Shown here: positions 11,792 to 23,500 of the stretch, one piece after another
Numbering within the stretch: position 1 is the stretch's first letter
Layout: every line of letters starts with the position of its first letter
NCBI GenBank assembly: GCA_004794785.1
Contig: SJOL01006411.1
Coordinates: 291,823 to 355,822, forward strand
DNA length: 64,000 nt
From: Opisthorchis felineus
Lineage: Eukaryota; Platyhelminthes; Trematoda; Opisthorchiida; Opisthorchiidae
Reading direction: 5' to 3'
Translations under genes and position numbers: made by a program
The notes under the pieces: model-generated
Databases searched by the model: none
What the model saw: only the letters and a program-made list of their open reading frames with translations
Told to the model about the DNA's origin: nothing

Positions 11792-14563
11792 GTGAATTGA
11801 TGGTTGGAATTCCGGTATCAACTTTGATCAACTTATCAATCTAAAACTCTGGAATTTTCAACCTTATGTGGCCAAGTCATCCCAAACAGCTTCAAACATA
11901 TGAAAAGTATTCCTGCTTCATAATGCCCCTTCCCATTCTGAAAACATTTCTCTTTTATTACAGCCATACGACAATGAACTTTTCGTCTCTCCACTGTGGC
12001 CAATTACCTTGGTTTTATTGAAAACGTAACACAGGATTATTATCTCCTGATTAGTTCCATCACTTTTCACGATCAAAAGTGTTTTTAAAAATGGCCAGGT
12101 AACTAAGCTGATTGATCCTTATCACGATTTTTATCCAAAACATCTTTCTCTGTGAGCGAAGTTCCACCCAGAATAAGTGAAACTCCCAGAGCTTATCTGT
12201 ACCACAAAAGCAAAACAGAATTTTCCACGTATCGACAACCCTTGGAGTGAATAATCCCAGACATGAATATAACACCATGATCTACTGAAAAACTCCGTGA
12301 AGCATGCGTCGGATTTATGGAAACTTGCTTGGGGAGACCAAACACACAGGAAGACACTTCTCGAAACCAAAATTTTTTAACACTGAAATCCCAAAGTCAT
12401 ATCGGCACAGTCTGGAACCCAGTTAACATGTGCTGAACTGCTTCGCATCAAGCAAAATTGCACCTGAAAGGGAGATTCATGGTCTTTATACTGCACAGTC
12501 TTCCTTAACTGTAATCACTACCTGTACCATACTTGTAGCAGATATTCTGGAGGCAGTCGAGTAGCTTGTCAGTTAGAAGGTGTGGCGTTCGTATGTTAGA
12601 AAGGTGAGATGTGCAAGGTAAGCGAGCGCCCAGCCAATAGAACAGACGCCACCCTCACAATGCAGAACAGAGATTAAACGAAGGGGATTAAATGTGTTCG
12701 CCAAAAAATCACGCATCCTAGTGTGGGAATCTAAATACACTGTTCACAAAAACTTACGCAAATTGTCAAACACTGGTAGACACATGAAATCTGGCTGAAT
12801 GTTGGTGCGCGGACTAGAGTCACCATTTAGCAGTGACTGACGTGAAGGCTTGCTCCTATCTTATCACATCGGATGACGTGTGCCCTCGACCTACGGTTCT
12901 TGGTGCACGCCAGTCCAGCTTCAGTGTGCCCTCAGTCAGTCGTCCAAACCTACATTTCCTGGTGCTTTTCGGTCTTAAATGTACTCTTCCGTTTGCTGTC
13001 GACATGTGAAACAAAGTGGTCGGTACCAGTGTTGGGCGTAGCAGCTCAGCAGTACAAGCTGACTCCGTATATAGAGGCAAATTGCTGGGCTAGTTCAATG
13101 GGCGTAAAGTACCCTTGATAAACAATTTTATCGCTACAGAAGCTGTCGTCTAAGACTTGAGCTCCTTGTTTGTCTTAAAATAACGGGTTATTTAAAACCT
13201 TCGTATAACCAGCACTCTGAAGCCCATTTTGACATATTCAAGTGTGTGGAGTGCTCGCAAGTCCGTTCATCTGGTTCATCTTCCAGTTTGCATTTATTGG
13301 CTTCAACAGTATTTTGGAGAAAAGCCTGTACGTAAACGGATATGAGAGTTTGCGATTGGTGCATGGAAGAGAGTTGCAATGGTGAAAAGATTTTTTAATT
13401 CACTTCCGATTTTCGTAGTCAAAATTAAATCGGGCTGAACCGACTAGAGGTGAGCTCCAGCACTTTGAGGCTGAAAAGACCTTCGATTCCTCCCACAGTA
13501 TGCTTCACCTGCAAGTCGCTGATCTCTACACCGACTAAACCGTTTCCACTCCTATCTCTGGGAAGCTGGGATGAAACCTACTTTGGAAATACGGTCCATG
13601 CGTTCATGCAGGACTCGTAAAAAGTGTAACTAATGTTTGCGAAGGCAATATTACTTCCAATCGCTCAATAAAACTTTATGATGTGGAGTTGTTTGTTCCG
13701 AAACCCGAACGAAGTAGGTGCAAGAGGCATACGAAGGCGAAGAAACTCATATCTACAAACTTTCACAAACATGACGTTCTTTGGCTCTTTTCTGGACTCC
13801 GTTTGGACTTATCTGAAGGTCTGACCACAATAAGGGTGTACGACCGAAGAACAACCATAAGTTCCAGGTTAGTGGCTGAGTAACTTTGGGTGTGATGTTG
13901 CAAACGTTAGGCAAGCACGGATACTTACAACTTCCATCAGTAGTGTGAAGCTGTTAGATGGACATCCTGTAATTGATTTGGTGCTCACTCTCGTGTCTGT
14001 CTTTAGGGAAGATTTTAGTATCCCAAATCGTGAAGTTGATAGTTGAGTTGTTTACTGAATTGCGTCGGCGCACACATCGACTCACCTCCTAAACAGGACA
14101 TACAGACGCAACACTACGCACTGACTGTGATGGGACCTTTGCCAAGCCCGAGGAATATCTCAGTTAATTCAACTCCATTTTCAACTGCTGAACGCGCCCA
14201 TTCAGATTCCCACCCATTTCATGGGATTTCGATTCCACATGGGACTTACGATTTGTGTTAATATATATATGTAATGATTGATACAAGATTTTGAAATGCC
14301 TGTTTTAGGAGCGGTGTCTAGCATTCCTTGAGGCTAGCCCGTCTTGGCAATGGTCAAAATAACTAACCACATGCCCCAGCTAAATTATATTATCCGAGGT
14401 ATCCAGACATCTTCCCGTTATGCAATCTGTTATCCTGTGTGTTCCTGTATGTTCTTACCTGGACGTCAGTAACTTGTTACATGATGGCAGTTACATGGCG
14501 CAGTCAGGACATCCACTGGGTCATCGCTGGAAGCGGTTGGGGGACTAGTCAAATAAGTCAAGC
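11792..14563. other. No recognised gene
   Basis: Non-coding, moderately AT-rich sequence. Short ORFs (for example 13683-13883) show no motif. No repeat seen elsewhere in the window was identified. Confidence 0.3.
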
Positions 14564-14585
14564 ATGGAGACGCTCACCCATTCAG

Positions 14586-14908
14586 GTATGACAATTCACG
14601 CACGTCTAGAGTACTCTGGTAGAGCAGTGATAACATGTCATGTATCAGGTATTCAAGTCTTAGCATTGCTGATGAGCTCCAGTAAGATTGTAAGACTGGT
14701 TCAATGCTTCCAAGATTTGGTGCCGGCCAACAAGCACAGGAAGAAGAGTGTTCGAAAGAGACTGGTGTTGATAAAAGCTCGACAAGTCCCTAATACATAC
14801 ACGCTTAATATTACTGGCACTTGTCAGAATATTTCAAGAAGCCCTAAGCAAAACCAAACTATGTTGAATTTAGAGCTTAAAGAGGGCGAGGGTTTTCTTA
14901 TCCACTAA
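14586..14908 (+). other. Unrecognised ORF with phase-1 acceptor
   Basis: A frame open after CATTCAG (phase 1, as in the FN3 exons) to a stop at 14908, about 107 codons. It has a lysine/arginine-rich centre (KHRKKSVRKR) and a YTLNITGTC strand carrying an N-glycosylation sequon. A divergent FN3 exon is possible but I cannot confirm it; there is no downstream donor before the stop. Confidence 0.2.
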
Positions 14909-15354
14909 GTATGTAGCCCAAAGTGCAGCTGTTTGTCTTCTGTACACTTCTGATGGAAAAAAGGATAAAACAGGAGCCACTCCGCCGAAATACGTGGAAT
15001 CGTTTGTGTTGAAATCAAGGTGAGCTAGCCGTGCCCATCAACACGCGGCGATTCCCTTCACCAATCGAATTCCACATAGACTTGGAAACGTCTACTCTAA
15101 GATATAGCATTACATATCACCTAGGCACCCGCAATTGTATCCCAAAATAATCAAAACAATCCCTACTTTTTCAGTGTGCTGGTTACCTTCGACAATTTAC
15201 AATACGAATGATCTGGCGCCTTAGCACCAGTTCCGACCAGTATGCAGGAGGGACTCGTGGGGCTCGCAGGTGAGGAATCTGGCAAGTGCTGCAAATCCAA
15301 AGCTGGCTTGGTAGTCCACCATCGAGTTCACATCCGTGAAATGTTGACACGAAT

Positions 15355-15642
15355 TTGGTCACCCTATTGTCCTGCACTGGTTGTTCCCGCCTTTTTCCGA
15401 CAAAGATTGGCCTGAGTCAGCACCGCCGGCACACACACCCCACCCAGCATAGTGCGGATAAGCTTGGCCGAATGAAGAATTCCGGTGTCTGCTGGTCCCA
15501 AAAGGAGTCACAATCACTCTTGCACCTGGCTAACAATCTATATTCGTTTTTTTTGCACACAAACCGCGCTGTTCGTGAGATTGGAGCAATATTCTCCTGG
15601 TTGATCGGCTGTCGGCATCAAAACCAGGTTACGTGTGCTTAA
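15355..15642 (+). pseudogene. R2-like N-terminal C2H2 finger region
   Basis: Encodes CTGCSRLFPTKIGLSQHRRH, a C-x2-C-x12-H finger, with the next histidines following at once. It is placed at the N terminus as in R2-clade proteins, where such fingers bind target DNA. The reading continues in a shifted frame at 15635-16111, a helical linker rich in Arg and His. Confidence 0.65.
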
Positions 15643-16059
15643 CTGGCAAGCACAATTGGACGAATCACCATTTGGTGGCCCTGACCAAACCACCGGTCAA
15701 ACAGCGGCCTACTCGTCAGAAGCTGATGACTATAGCGTCTGGTTTAAACAAACCGTGGATTGTGCCGTGTCACTCTTGGAATCCCACGCTGACAGTTCGC
15801 TCGGTAGTATTGACCTTCTGGCATTTGTCCGAGGGTTGCAGTCTGGCATCATGACACCGGAGCAAGTTCTGTCACTTCTAGACTTCCACGCCTCCAGGAG
15901 ATTTCCACACACCTGGAAAACTGTATCCCGATGCCGTCGTCAGCTAGCCCATCGTGTGGCGGCCAACCGAAAGCAGACCCACCGAGCCAACTACGCCGCA
16001 ATCCAGAGCCTATACCACCAAAGACAGAAAGATGCAGCGTTGTCGATGGGTCGTGGAAG

Positions 16060-17009
16060 GATCTATACAAAGGTAATAGCGGCCTACCTCTGGACGTCGA
16101 GCAGTATTTGAAACACGTGTTCTCTGCTCCAAAACACGTGGATAGCCGGCCAAGTCGCGCAGTGCTACCATCCGACTGGAGTTTGATCAAGCCAATTACA
16201 GGTGAGGAAGTCGGCCGTACGATCGGTTTAATGGGCAATTCGTCCCCAGGTCTGGACAAGCACATGCCCAGGAAGCTTCACCGGTTCAATGCCAACGCCC
16301 TCACTGGGTATTTCAACTTACTCTTATTTTCTGGGGGTTGTCCGCTGCATTTGTGTCGTGCTCGTATTGCCCTATTTCCGAATGTTCCAAATCCGACTTC
16401 ACCGAACCAACTGACACCGATCTCCGTGTCATCCATTCTTGTCCGATGCTTCCATAAGGTGCTTGCCGTAGATTGCGACTGTCCTTACTCCAGTTTGCAA
16501 TCCTACATCGAGACGGTTGGTTGGAAGCTACATCGCTGTTACACGCCCTGCTTCATCACTCTTCAGCCGTTGTTTCTAACTTCAGTTTGGCGTTTGTTGA
16601 TATATCGAAAGCGTTTGCCTCGGTTTCTCATGATACAATTTTCAGATCTCCGGAGACGTTTGGAACAACGTCACCTCTAGTTCGAAACACCGCATAGTCC
16701 TATGAGACGGCTGTAGCAGTTCTACCCAATTCCGAGGTTCATTGCCACAGAGGTGTGATGCAGGGAGATCTATTATCCCCACTATTTTTCATCATGTCAA
16801 CGGATGAGGTTCTTGAATTATCGATGCCGCAACTAGGATATCAGTTCCATGACACCTTAGTGGATGATTTTTCGTTCGCTGACGACTGGGTCGTAGGTAC
16901 AGAAAGTCAGGCTCGCCTTAAAGAGAAGCTTCAAGCTGCTGCGGTAGAGTTGGAAAGATTTAGTTCGCTGAGGAACTCATCTATTCTCTGGGTCCGAAGG
17001 ACACCGTGA
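16060..17009 (+). pseudogene. R2-like reverse transcriptase domain, frameshifted
   Basis: RT motifs appear across at least three frames: GEEVGRTIGLM...SPGLDKHMPRKL (finger region), FVDISKAFASVSHDTIF (first catalytic Asp), GVMQGDLLSPLFFIM (the GxxQGxxxSP motif) and FSFADDWVVGTES (FADD, catalytic pair intact). The D and DD residues survive although the frame does not. Confidence 0.75.
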
Positions 17010-17299
17010 CATATTTTGGCATCCCCTTTACTTCCAAGGGGAAGGGAGTCTGCAACCATTGACAGCACCTGTTCAAAATGCTTGATGAGGCGATGCGTGC
17101 CCCGGTGAAGCCACATTTATAAGTGTACATCACAAAGAACTATCTGAGACCACGGCTGACATGTTCGCTCGTGCTTGGCTAAGCCCACCGAAACACACTC
17201 AAAAGGTTGGACAATTACATCAGGTAATCTATTCCTGGCTGGCTACGTCTACCGGAGGACACTCTGATCAGCTACATCCACGCCGGTAAACAAAATGGG

Positions 17300-18232
17300 G
17301 GATTTGGTATCCCAAGTCTGAGTGCAACCATCCCGATGCAGCGGACAGTGCATACGGAAAAGCTTCTGTCTACTCATTTTCGAGTGCTACACAATGTGGT
17401 CAATGAGCCCTTGTTTGGTAAGGTTGTTCGGGATCTCGGCCTTCCGACTCAAGTCCAAGGTGCATGCGTTAACACCAAGGACGAGCTGGTGGCTGCTCGG
17501 GGCGATAGTCCAAACAACAGCGTTGATGGTCGTGGTTTACGAGAGTTGGTCGCTTCGCCTCTATCGAATCGATGGCTTGTGTTTCCAGAACGAGTGTTTC
17601 CTCGGATGCTTATCCGCGGTATCCAGCGCCGGTGCAAACTGCTTAGGAAGAGATTTAGAAGCGCCTGGCATGATCATGGTGGACAAACGATCTTCTGTTG
17701 TGGAAGCTGTGGTCAACCGGATAGTTTGGTTCATATTCTACGGTCCTGTTGGATTACGCATGATTCTAGATGTGATCGTCATGATCGAGTTGCAAGGGAA
17801 CTCGCAAAATGTCTCCGTCGCCTGGGACACACCGTCTTCGAGGAGTTAAGAGCACCTCTTTAATCACTTCTGACCTAACTGCTGTTCGGGAGCGCCAAAT
17901 AACTGTGATGGACTTAAGCATAGTCTCGGATGGATGCGGAGTGACTGTGTAAACTTAGGAGCAGAAATATGGGGCTGATGATTGTTCCCTCTCCGTCGTC
18001 TCAGTCCTACGTGTAATCGGTTGTGATGTCGACTTTTTGGTCCAGCAACCGATGATCATTTCTTATCGAGGAATCTGCTTTCCTCAATCCGCCAAGGCTG
18101 TTGTTGGACTGGGGCTTCCTAAGGTCACAATCAGTGACTCGTATTTGCTTGCCATTTTGGGCTTTCTGCGTACTTACGACACTTTTATGCGTGGTACATA
18201 TTTTATTCTTGCCAATGGCTTTCACCCGTGAC
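17300..18232 (+). pseudogene. R2-like C-terminal knuckle and restriction-like endonuclease
   Basis: The 17336-17863 frame carries CCGSCGQPDSLVHILRSC followed by an HDR region, matching the R2 C-x2-C...H...C knuckle. After its stop, the same coding track continues in other frames as SDLTAVRERQITVMDLSIVS, the place of the endonuclease PDL...D motif. Here the expected Pro before Asp-Leu is Ser. It then reads MIISYRGICFPQSA and LKTYD-like FLRTYDTFMRGT, the normal R2-type end. Confidence 0.65.
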
Positions 18233-18859
18233 CCAGTACAAAGGAGGACTTGTGCCTTGTGTGCGAGTCCTGATTGTGGTAGCGCTTTGAGGAGCATTTA
18301 GCATTGTTTGTCCTTTCTTCGTTTGCTGGTCTTTACACGTGTGTTTCAGTACCAAACATTCTAACGCACCTTGGGAATCATCTTGTCCGAGTGGAACAAT
18401 TGATGACAGGCCTTCTAATTAAGTGCTTCCCTCGTTTTATCTGATAGTCTCCTGTACACCCTTCCACATCTAACGCCTGGATTTATTTTTTATGTTTGTG
18501 ACCATGCTCTTCAAAAATAAACGATAATAATAATAATAGTACTATGCAGTTGGGCTTTTGAGCCAAAAAATTTGGCTGAGAGCCCTAATCTTCTTATCTG
18601 TGCGGACGCCTAACAGTATACCAGCCTGCGAAAAACAATGAACTTAGCAGTTGAAAATACTGTCATGCCACACCTGCCGTCACGTGGTGTCATCAGGTGC
18701 GTATAGCAGGGTAAGTGAGAACATGCTACTGTCGACGCATACCTTCTTACACTCATGTATTTTCTCCTGTACTCTACTCGATCCCAATTTGAATACTCTG
18801 TGCAGGCTCGGACCATTTTGTTCGCTATGCACCATGCTCAGATTCAGCTTCTGTGCGTC

Positions 18860-19540
18860 TGTGTTCAGTGGCAACCAGAAACACCTCAAACTCAGCCTTC
18901 AAACCCCTAAAGCTGGTCTACTTAGCTGGCTCTAAAGTTCCTACACTGAAGCAAACAGGACAACAAGCGGTTCTTACTCGTACCCTGGACTCTCTCTGTA
19001 TTGATGTATGCTGTCTTTCTGAAACAAGGATCTAGGATTCAAGTATTGTAATTGAACTAACTATCCCTTCGATCTGTTACCGATTCCGGCTGCACACCGG
19101 TGACTCGGAGGCCTCTACACCTGGATACGCCTGGATGGGTATTGTGTTGAGCCGTCCAGCGGAGGTGGCTGTACTTGGTTGCATATCTATTGATAGTCGC
19201 CACTGCGCGGTTCGTTTGGCAGTGCCTGCGAAAAATCTCAAGAAAGTGAGGTCCATTGCTCCTTCTTCATTGTATCTGCTTATCTCTCGAAGGGCTGCAG
19301 CTCTGTATCTGCGAAGGAGGATTTCTATGACGCTCGAGATCTTCTTTCAATATAGGGCTAAAATTCAGACACAGATCTGGTTGCAGATGACACGAACCCG
19401 CAGCTAAATAGACCAAGCGCTGCCGACGCCCATTAGGCGGTCGTCTTGAGTTGGGCACGAGACTCCCAGACAACGGAGGACGTGAGCTGCAGATGTGTGC
19501 CGACCAGACTGTTACTTTGCACGTAGAGTTTTAGTATTTT
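18860..19540 (+). pseudogene. LINE apurinic-type endonuclease fragment
   Basis: Translations in shifting frames give TLDSLCIDVCCLSETRI (the SETRI metal-binding Glu motif), VIELTIPSICYRFRLHTGDSE, GIVLSRPAEVAVLGCI, DSRHCAVRLAVP and a degraded DxNxQL region. These are the order and motifs of the endonuclease/exonuclease/phosphatase domain at the start of ORF2 in CR1/RTE-like LINEs. No reverse transcriptase follows, so only the 5' end of ORF2 is present. It starts about 320 bp after the end of the R2-like element. Confidence 0.7.
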
Positions 19541-20583
19541 TGGAACTCTGTTACAAAAGACGTGTATATCGGTTTCTGTGCCTAACTATACCGTTAAGAT
19601 GATGTGATTTGATAAGAATACAAGACTATGACGTAGGATGACACAAGTCCGTATGCAGTCTTACGTTTAAAGTGAAACCCAGTGCGCTGTGTCCCATACA
19701 ACTAACACACATTTTAACCTCATCATATTCTCATTACGAGGAGTGAGTTCCAGAGTTTTTCAAGTGAAATCGCATATACTTACTTTTTTTTTAAAGTCAA
19801 ACAAGGTACCCACGTACAACTTACCTCATGTAGAATGTCAGGTTGTGAACGTCCCAGACCATGAACTCACCTAGTTTCCATCATTCCTGTTTGTTTACCA
19901 ATCGAATCTCTATGTATGTCTTGGCTGACTTCAACTTAACACCCTGGCTGAAAAACATTATAACACGGAATTTGCCTTACGGCGATTGCAGCTTTTTGGT
20001 TAGTGCTCAGGTGGTGGCTGGTTTGTACACCGAGCCCGGTAACTGACTTGTAAGCGTTTCATCATTCCAGGAGACATCGTCAGCGCCCTGACGATTCTTC
20101 CTCAAATAGTGACGAAACACTTGCAAACCGATTGCCAAATTTGGTGAACAGATCGGTGGCCACCTGGTCAGCGATCAATAAATTCACCCCAGCTACCGAG
20201 GATTTTTAAGTACCTGTCGGTATTTGGTACTTTCAGATAAGAAATGCAACGATTTTACCTTCTGGTGCTTCAGCTACAGACCTCGCCAGCTTATTTTCCC
20301 TTCGCGTGGCATATAGAATGAACAGTTTCACAAAATACGTTTTTGTAAAATTTCACGTGCAAAAATAGAATATTACTCATTCAATAAAGTAACGCTTCTT
20401 CTATCGAAAAACGTGAGGCAAAAATTAGAACCATTCCATGCATAGAAATACCTTCGCGGATTCCGAACATTTACCAAGTGATAATCGCGACTCATAAGAG
20501 CAAAATGTAAACTGTGTGGATGCTCAAGCCATTCTCCTACTAAGAAATGCCCATTGTTTGTCAAAGAAAGACGCAACTTCAAG
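19541..20583. other. No recognised gene; 3' flank of Sox-like gene
   Basis: Non-coding sequence downstream of the minus-strand stop at 20584. It presumably includes the 3' UTR. I did not find an unambiguous AATAAA on the minus strand close to the stop. Confidence 0.3.
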
Positions 20584-23500
20584 TTACCGATTGGGAAGAG
20601 GAGCAAATGTCCAGGATTCGATGCTGGGTAGGTACTTTTCGGAATCTCCCATAACTTTTTCATCGAAACAAGTTTCAATATCAATAACATTAGTGTCGCT
20701 GGTACGTCGCCAGATGTTGGGTAAAGATTCAGATATGTTAAGTATGGTTGGCGGGTCCATAGACTTCATTTCAGTGGGTTCGTATTCTCCAGGGACTGTA
20801 GCTCGAGAACGAGCTTTACTCATGAACTCGAAACTGGATGTTTGGACGTAGTCAACTGACGGGTTTGCGTGACCGTCACACTTTTGAGACGGGACATTGA
20901 AGGCAATAATATCTGAATAATGTTGTAGACCATCTGAATAAAAATCCCATTTGGGCTCAGTAGTTTCGGAACCCTCAGGCCATAATTCAATTCGCTGGTC
21001 AATTGAGGGATCTGCGGATAAAAGCGACAGTGACTGGGGTTCAGCTAATTTTGCTTCCGGGCCGACTGAGTCGGGTGACATGGATGAAAGAGACGGTGTT
21101 AGACCTGAGGAGGCGGCGCCTCCTGATAACTTGCGACTGCTCTCAAGACGCCCGTCTTCTCTCCAGCTGATATAGGTTAATTGAGGTATTGGTACTAAAT
21201 GTATCGGTTGAGTTATTACTTCCAGTGGATCTGTTAATAAAGCTTGTATGGTGAACTCTGGTGGGTTACTTAGATGTCCTTCATGGGTTTGCAAACTTAC
21301 ATTAGCCCAAGAAGACAAATCTGGAACAGCCGAAACAAAACCGGACTCCATTTCTTTCAGTGGTTCGTCTTTCAAGAGAATTTTGTGTCCTTTTTCGACT
21401 GTTGTTACTTCCCAATTTGCTGCCTCAAAATCTTCCAACGCAAGCTCTTTGGAAGAATCATTCACAAAACTCTTGATGGGCGATGCCCCGTCTTTTCTGT
21501 CAGGATTGTTTTGTGGGATTTCCCTGGTTAACGATGATATTGTCGTTACAGGAAGCTTATTCTGTGAAAAACCCACATTGGGACAGACATGAAAAGTGGA
21601 AGGACTGGTTCGGTCACCCTGAGTTTTTTCACCTTCATTTGAGGCACAACGAACACCCACCGTTTCATGGGTAAGCTGTGAAAAGCGGTCCCCTCGAACA
21701 CGCTTTTTCGGTCGATACTTGTAATCAGGGAATTCGAAGGCGTGGAGACTTTGAAGTCGAACAGCCTCCTTAGCGTATTCCTCTCGAATCTCCGCAGGCA
21801 TGTGACGCCAGAGAAATCCAACGCGTTGACTGATGTGAACATTGTGTGCTTCAGGAAACCAGCGAAGCGTAACTCGCCGAATATATTGTGCGAAAATCTG
21901 TAGAAATGGAAAAGTATAGAGTAAATATGAGTCAACAAACTGAATGTGAGATTGCGGAGTGCTCTTAGCCAGTCACTTTTGAGACGACGTTAGATATTTC
22001 TAGGTAACCTAAGTAAAGACGAGCACTCACCTGACAGCGCACTGACACTGTCTCCTTGAATGGTTACGAAACTTATGCAGACGAATGGTCAAACTCCGCA
22101 AACAGGCAAGCAGCCACATTAAGTGCGACAGTTTTTTGAACCCACCAAAGTTTCGCAGACTCACTACCAGCATCGGAGTCAACGTGAAAAAGTTTAGCAA
22201 GGTCGTTTGCCTTAGGTGCATCTCACTGCTTTTCCGGGAACCGTGATGATGGCTCTCTTGTTTTTTAGTAGGAAGGATCATTGTAGAGCTTTTTTAGGTG
22301 GAAATCTTGCGTAGATTACAGTGACTCTCGCGTATACTAGACGACCCAAGGGGGAACTGGCGTAAAACCACATGCAGAATTATGGTATGTGTTGACATGA
22401 CTTGGTCGTCAAACTTCGGAAGATAGAGTTCGTGAGCAGTAAATCAGACTGTTTGAAGGAGGAAACCACCAGTTCCTTTTGAATACCTCAACAGGAGCTC
22501 ATTCGTTTAGTACCAACGTTTGAATGAGACTGGTGAATAAATAATACTTATCCCGGGAGGATAGCATCTCTGGTCTAATGAATTCAGTATCACTGGAGTT
22601 CATAAGTAACCTGTCTTCAAGTGACAAGTTGTTTGTTGGTTTGTTTGTTTAAAAAGTTACGACCAAATAAGTGGAGTAGAATCCACTAAAAATCCTTGAC
22701 TTGTATTTATCAATCCTTGTCAGTTTACGTATATGGTCTTGGCGATCACAAAGGAAAGAGCAAGGAGCCGGTTTTAACTGAATAGAACCTCGCGACACTG
22801 ATCGTGATGCAGACTAACAGTAAAGTACACACCAACCCGTCATCTTGTCAATGTATGTACGCCAATCTTACGAAGTAACCTGCCCAGTATGGACAATGTG
22901 TTCGTCTCCTAACGAGAAAATAGGGTGAGACTAGTCAACAGGGGAAGTCCGTCCGAAAAATAGGTAAAATCCATTGACTTAGACAGACTTTTTGTTTGTT
23001 CGGTAAGGGTAGATTTCTCCTGTCTTCAGATCTTTCAAAATACCTAGAGGTCATGAACACTAGCTTTGTTCCCATGACAGTCGTTGGCCCAGCAGATGAT
23101 TCATGGGTACATGTGAAATTCGTAATCCGGCTGTTTTAATTCCATTCAGAGTATGATGCCCTTGCTAGTTGAAGCTCATAGCTTTCAACCTAAAGTTGAA
23201 ACATTCGTGTTCGTTAAGTTTTGTCGTGCCCGTCTACGTATTATCCGGGCTACACCAATAACTCAGTGTATTGTGATTACAAAAGTGTCACCTGAATCAT
23301 TATTCGTTGACCCAGGGCATGCTGCGTCCACAAACCGTTTGTACAGATTTTATATATGCCAATACTCGTCATGCGCGTGGAGTGGTCCATTATCACACCA
23401 GGTTCCTAAACCTCGACCGACGACCCAGCAACCATCATGGTCGACTGATCGACCCGCATGTCAGATCTTCGTAATCAGGTAGCGCCACGGACGCTCGAAA

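Larger units (their letters stand above)
15340..18541 (+). mobile_element. Decayed R2-like non-LTR retrotransposon
   Basis: Order of domains on the + strand: an N-terminal C2H2 finger (15355-15450), a basic linker, reverse transcriptase (about 16060-17010), a CCHC-type knuckle (about 17690-17770) and a restriction-like endonuclease (about 17860-18215). It ends in an AT-rich 3' tail with AATAAA and an AAT/TAA run at 18515-18541. This order is that of R2-clade elements, which encode one protein and cut their target with the C-terminal nuclease. The frame is broken by several stops and frameshifts, so it is dead. R2 elements normally sit in 28S rDNA; no rRNA sequence is recognisable on either side here. 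Confidence 0.75.

Noticed and set aside
15849..16265. 138-codon minus-strand ORF
   Set aside because: Antisense to the R2-like linker and RT; no motif.
20516..21592. Several + strand ORFs of 74-114 codons
   Set aside because: They are antisense to the second exon of the Sox-like gene.
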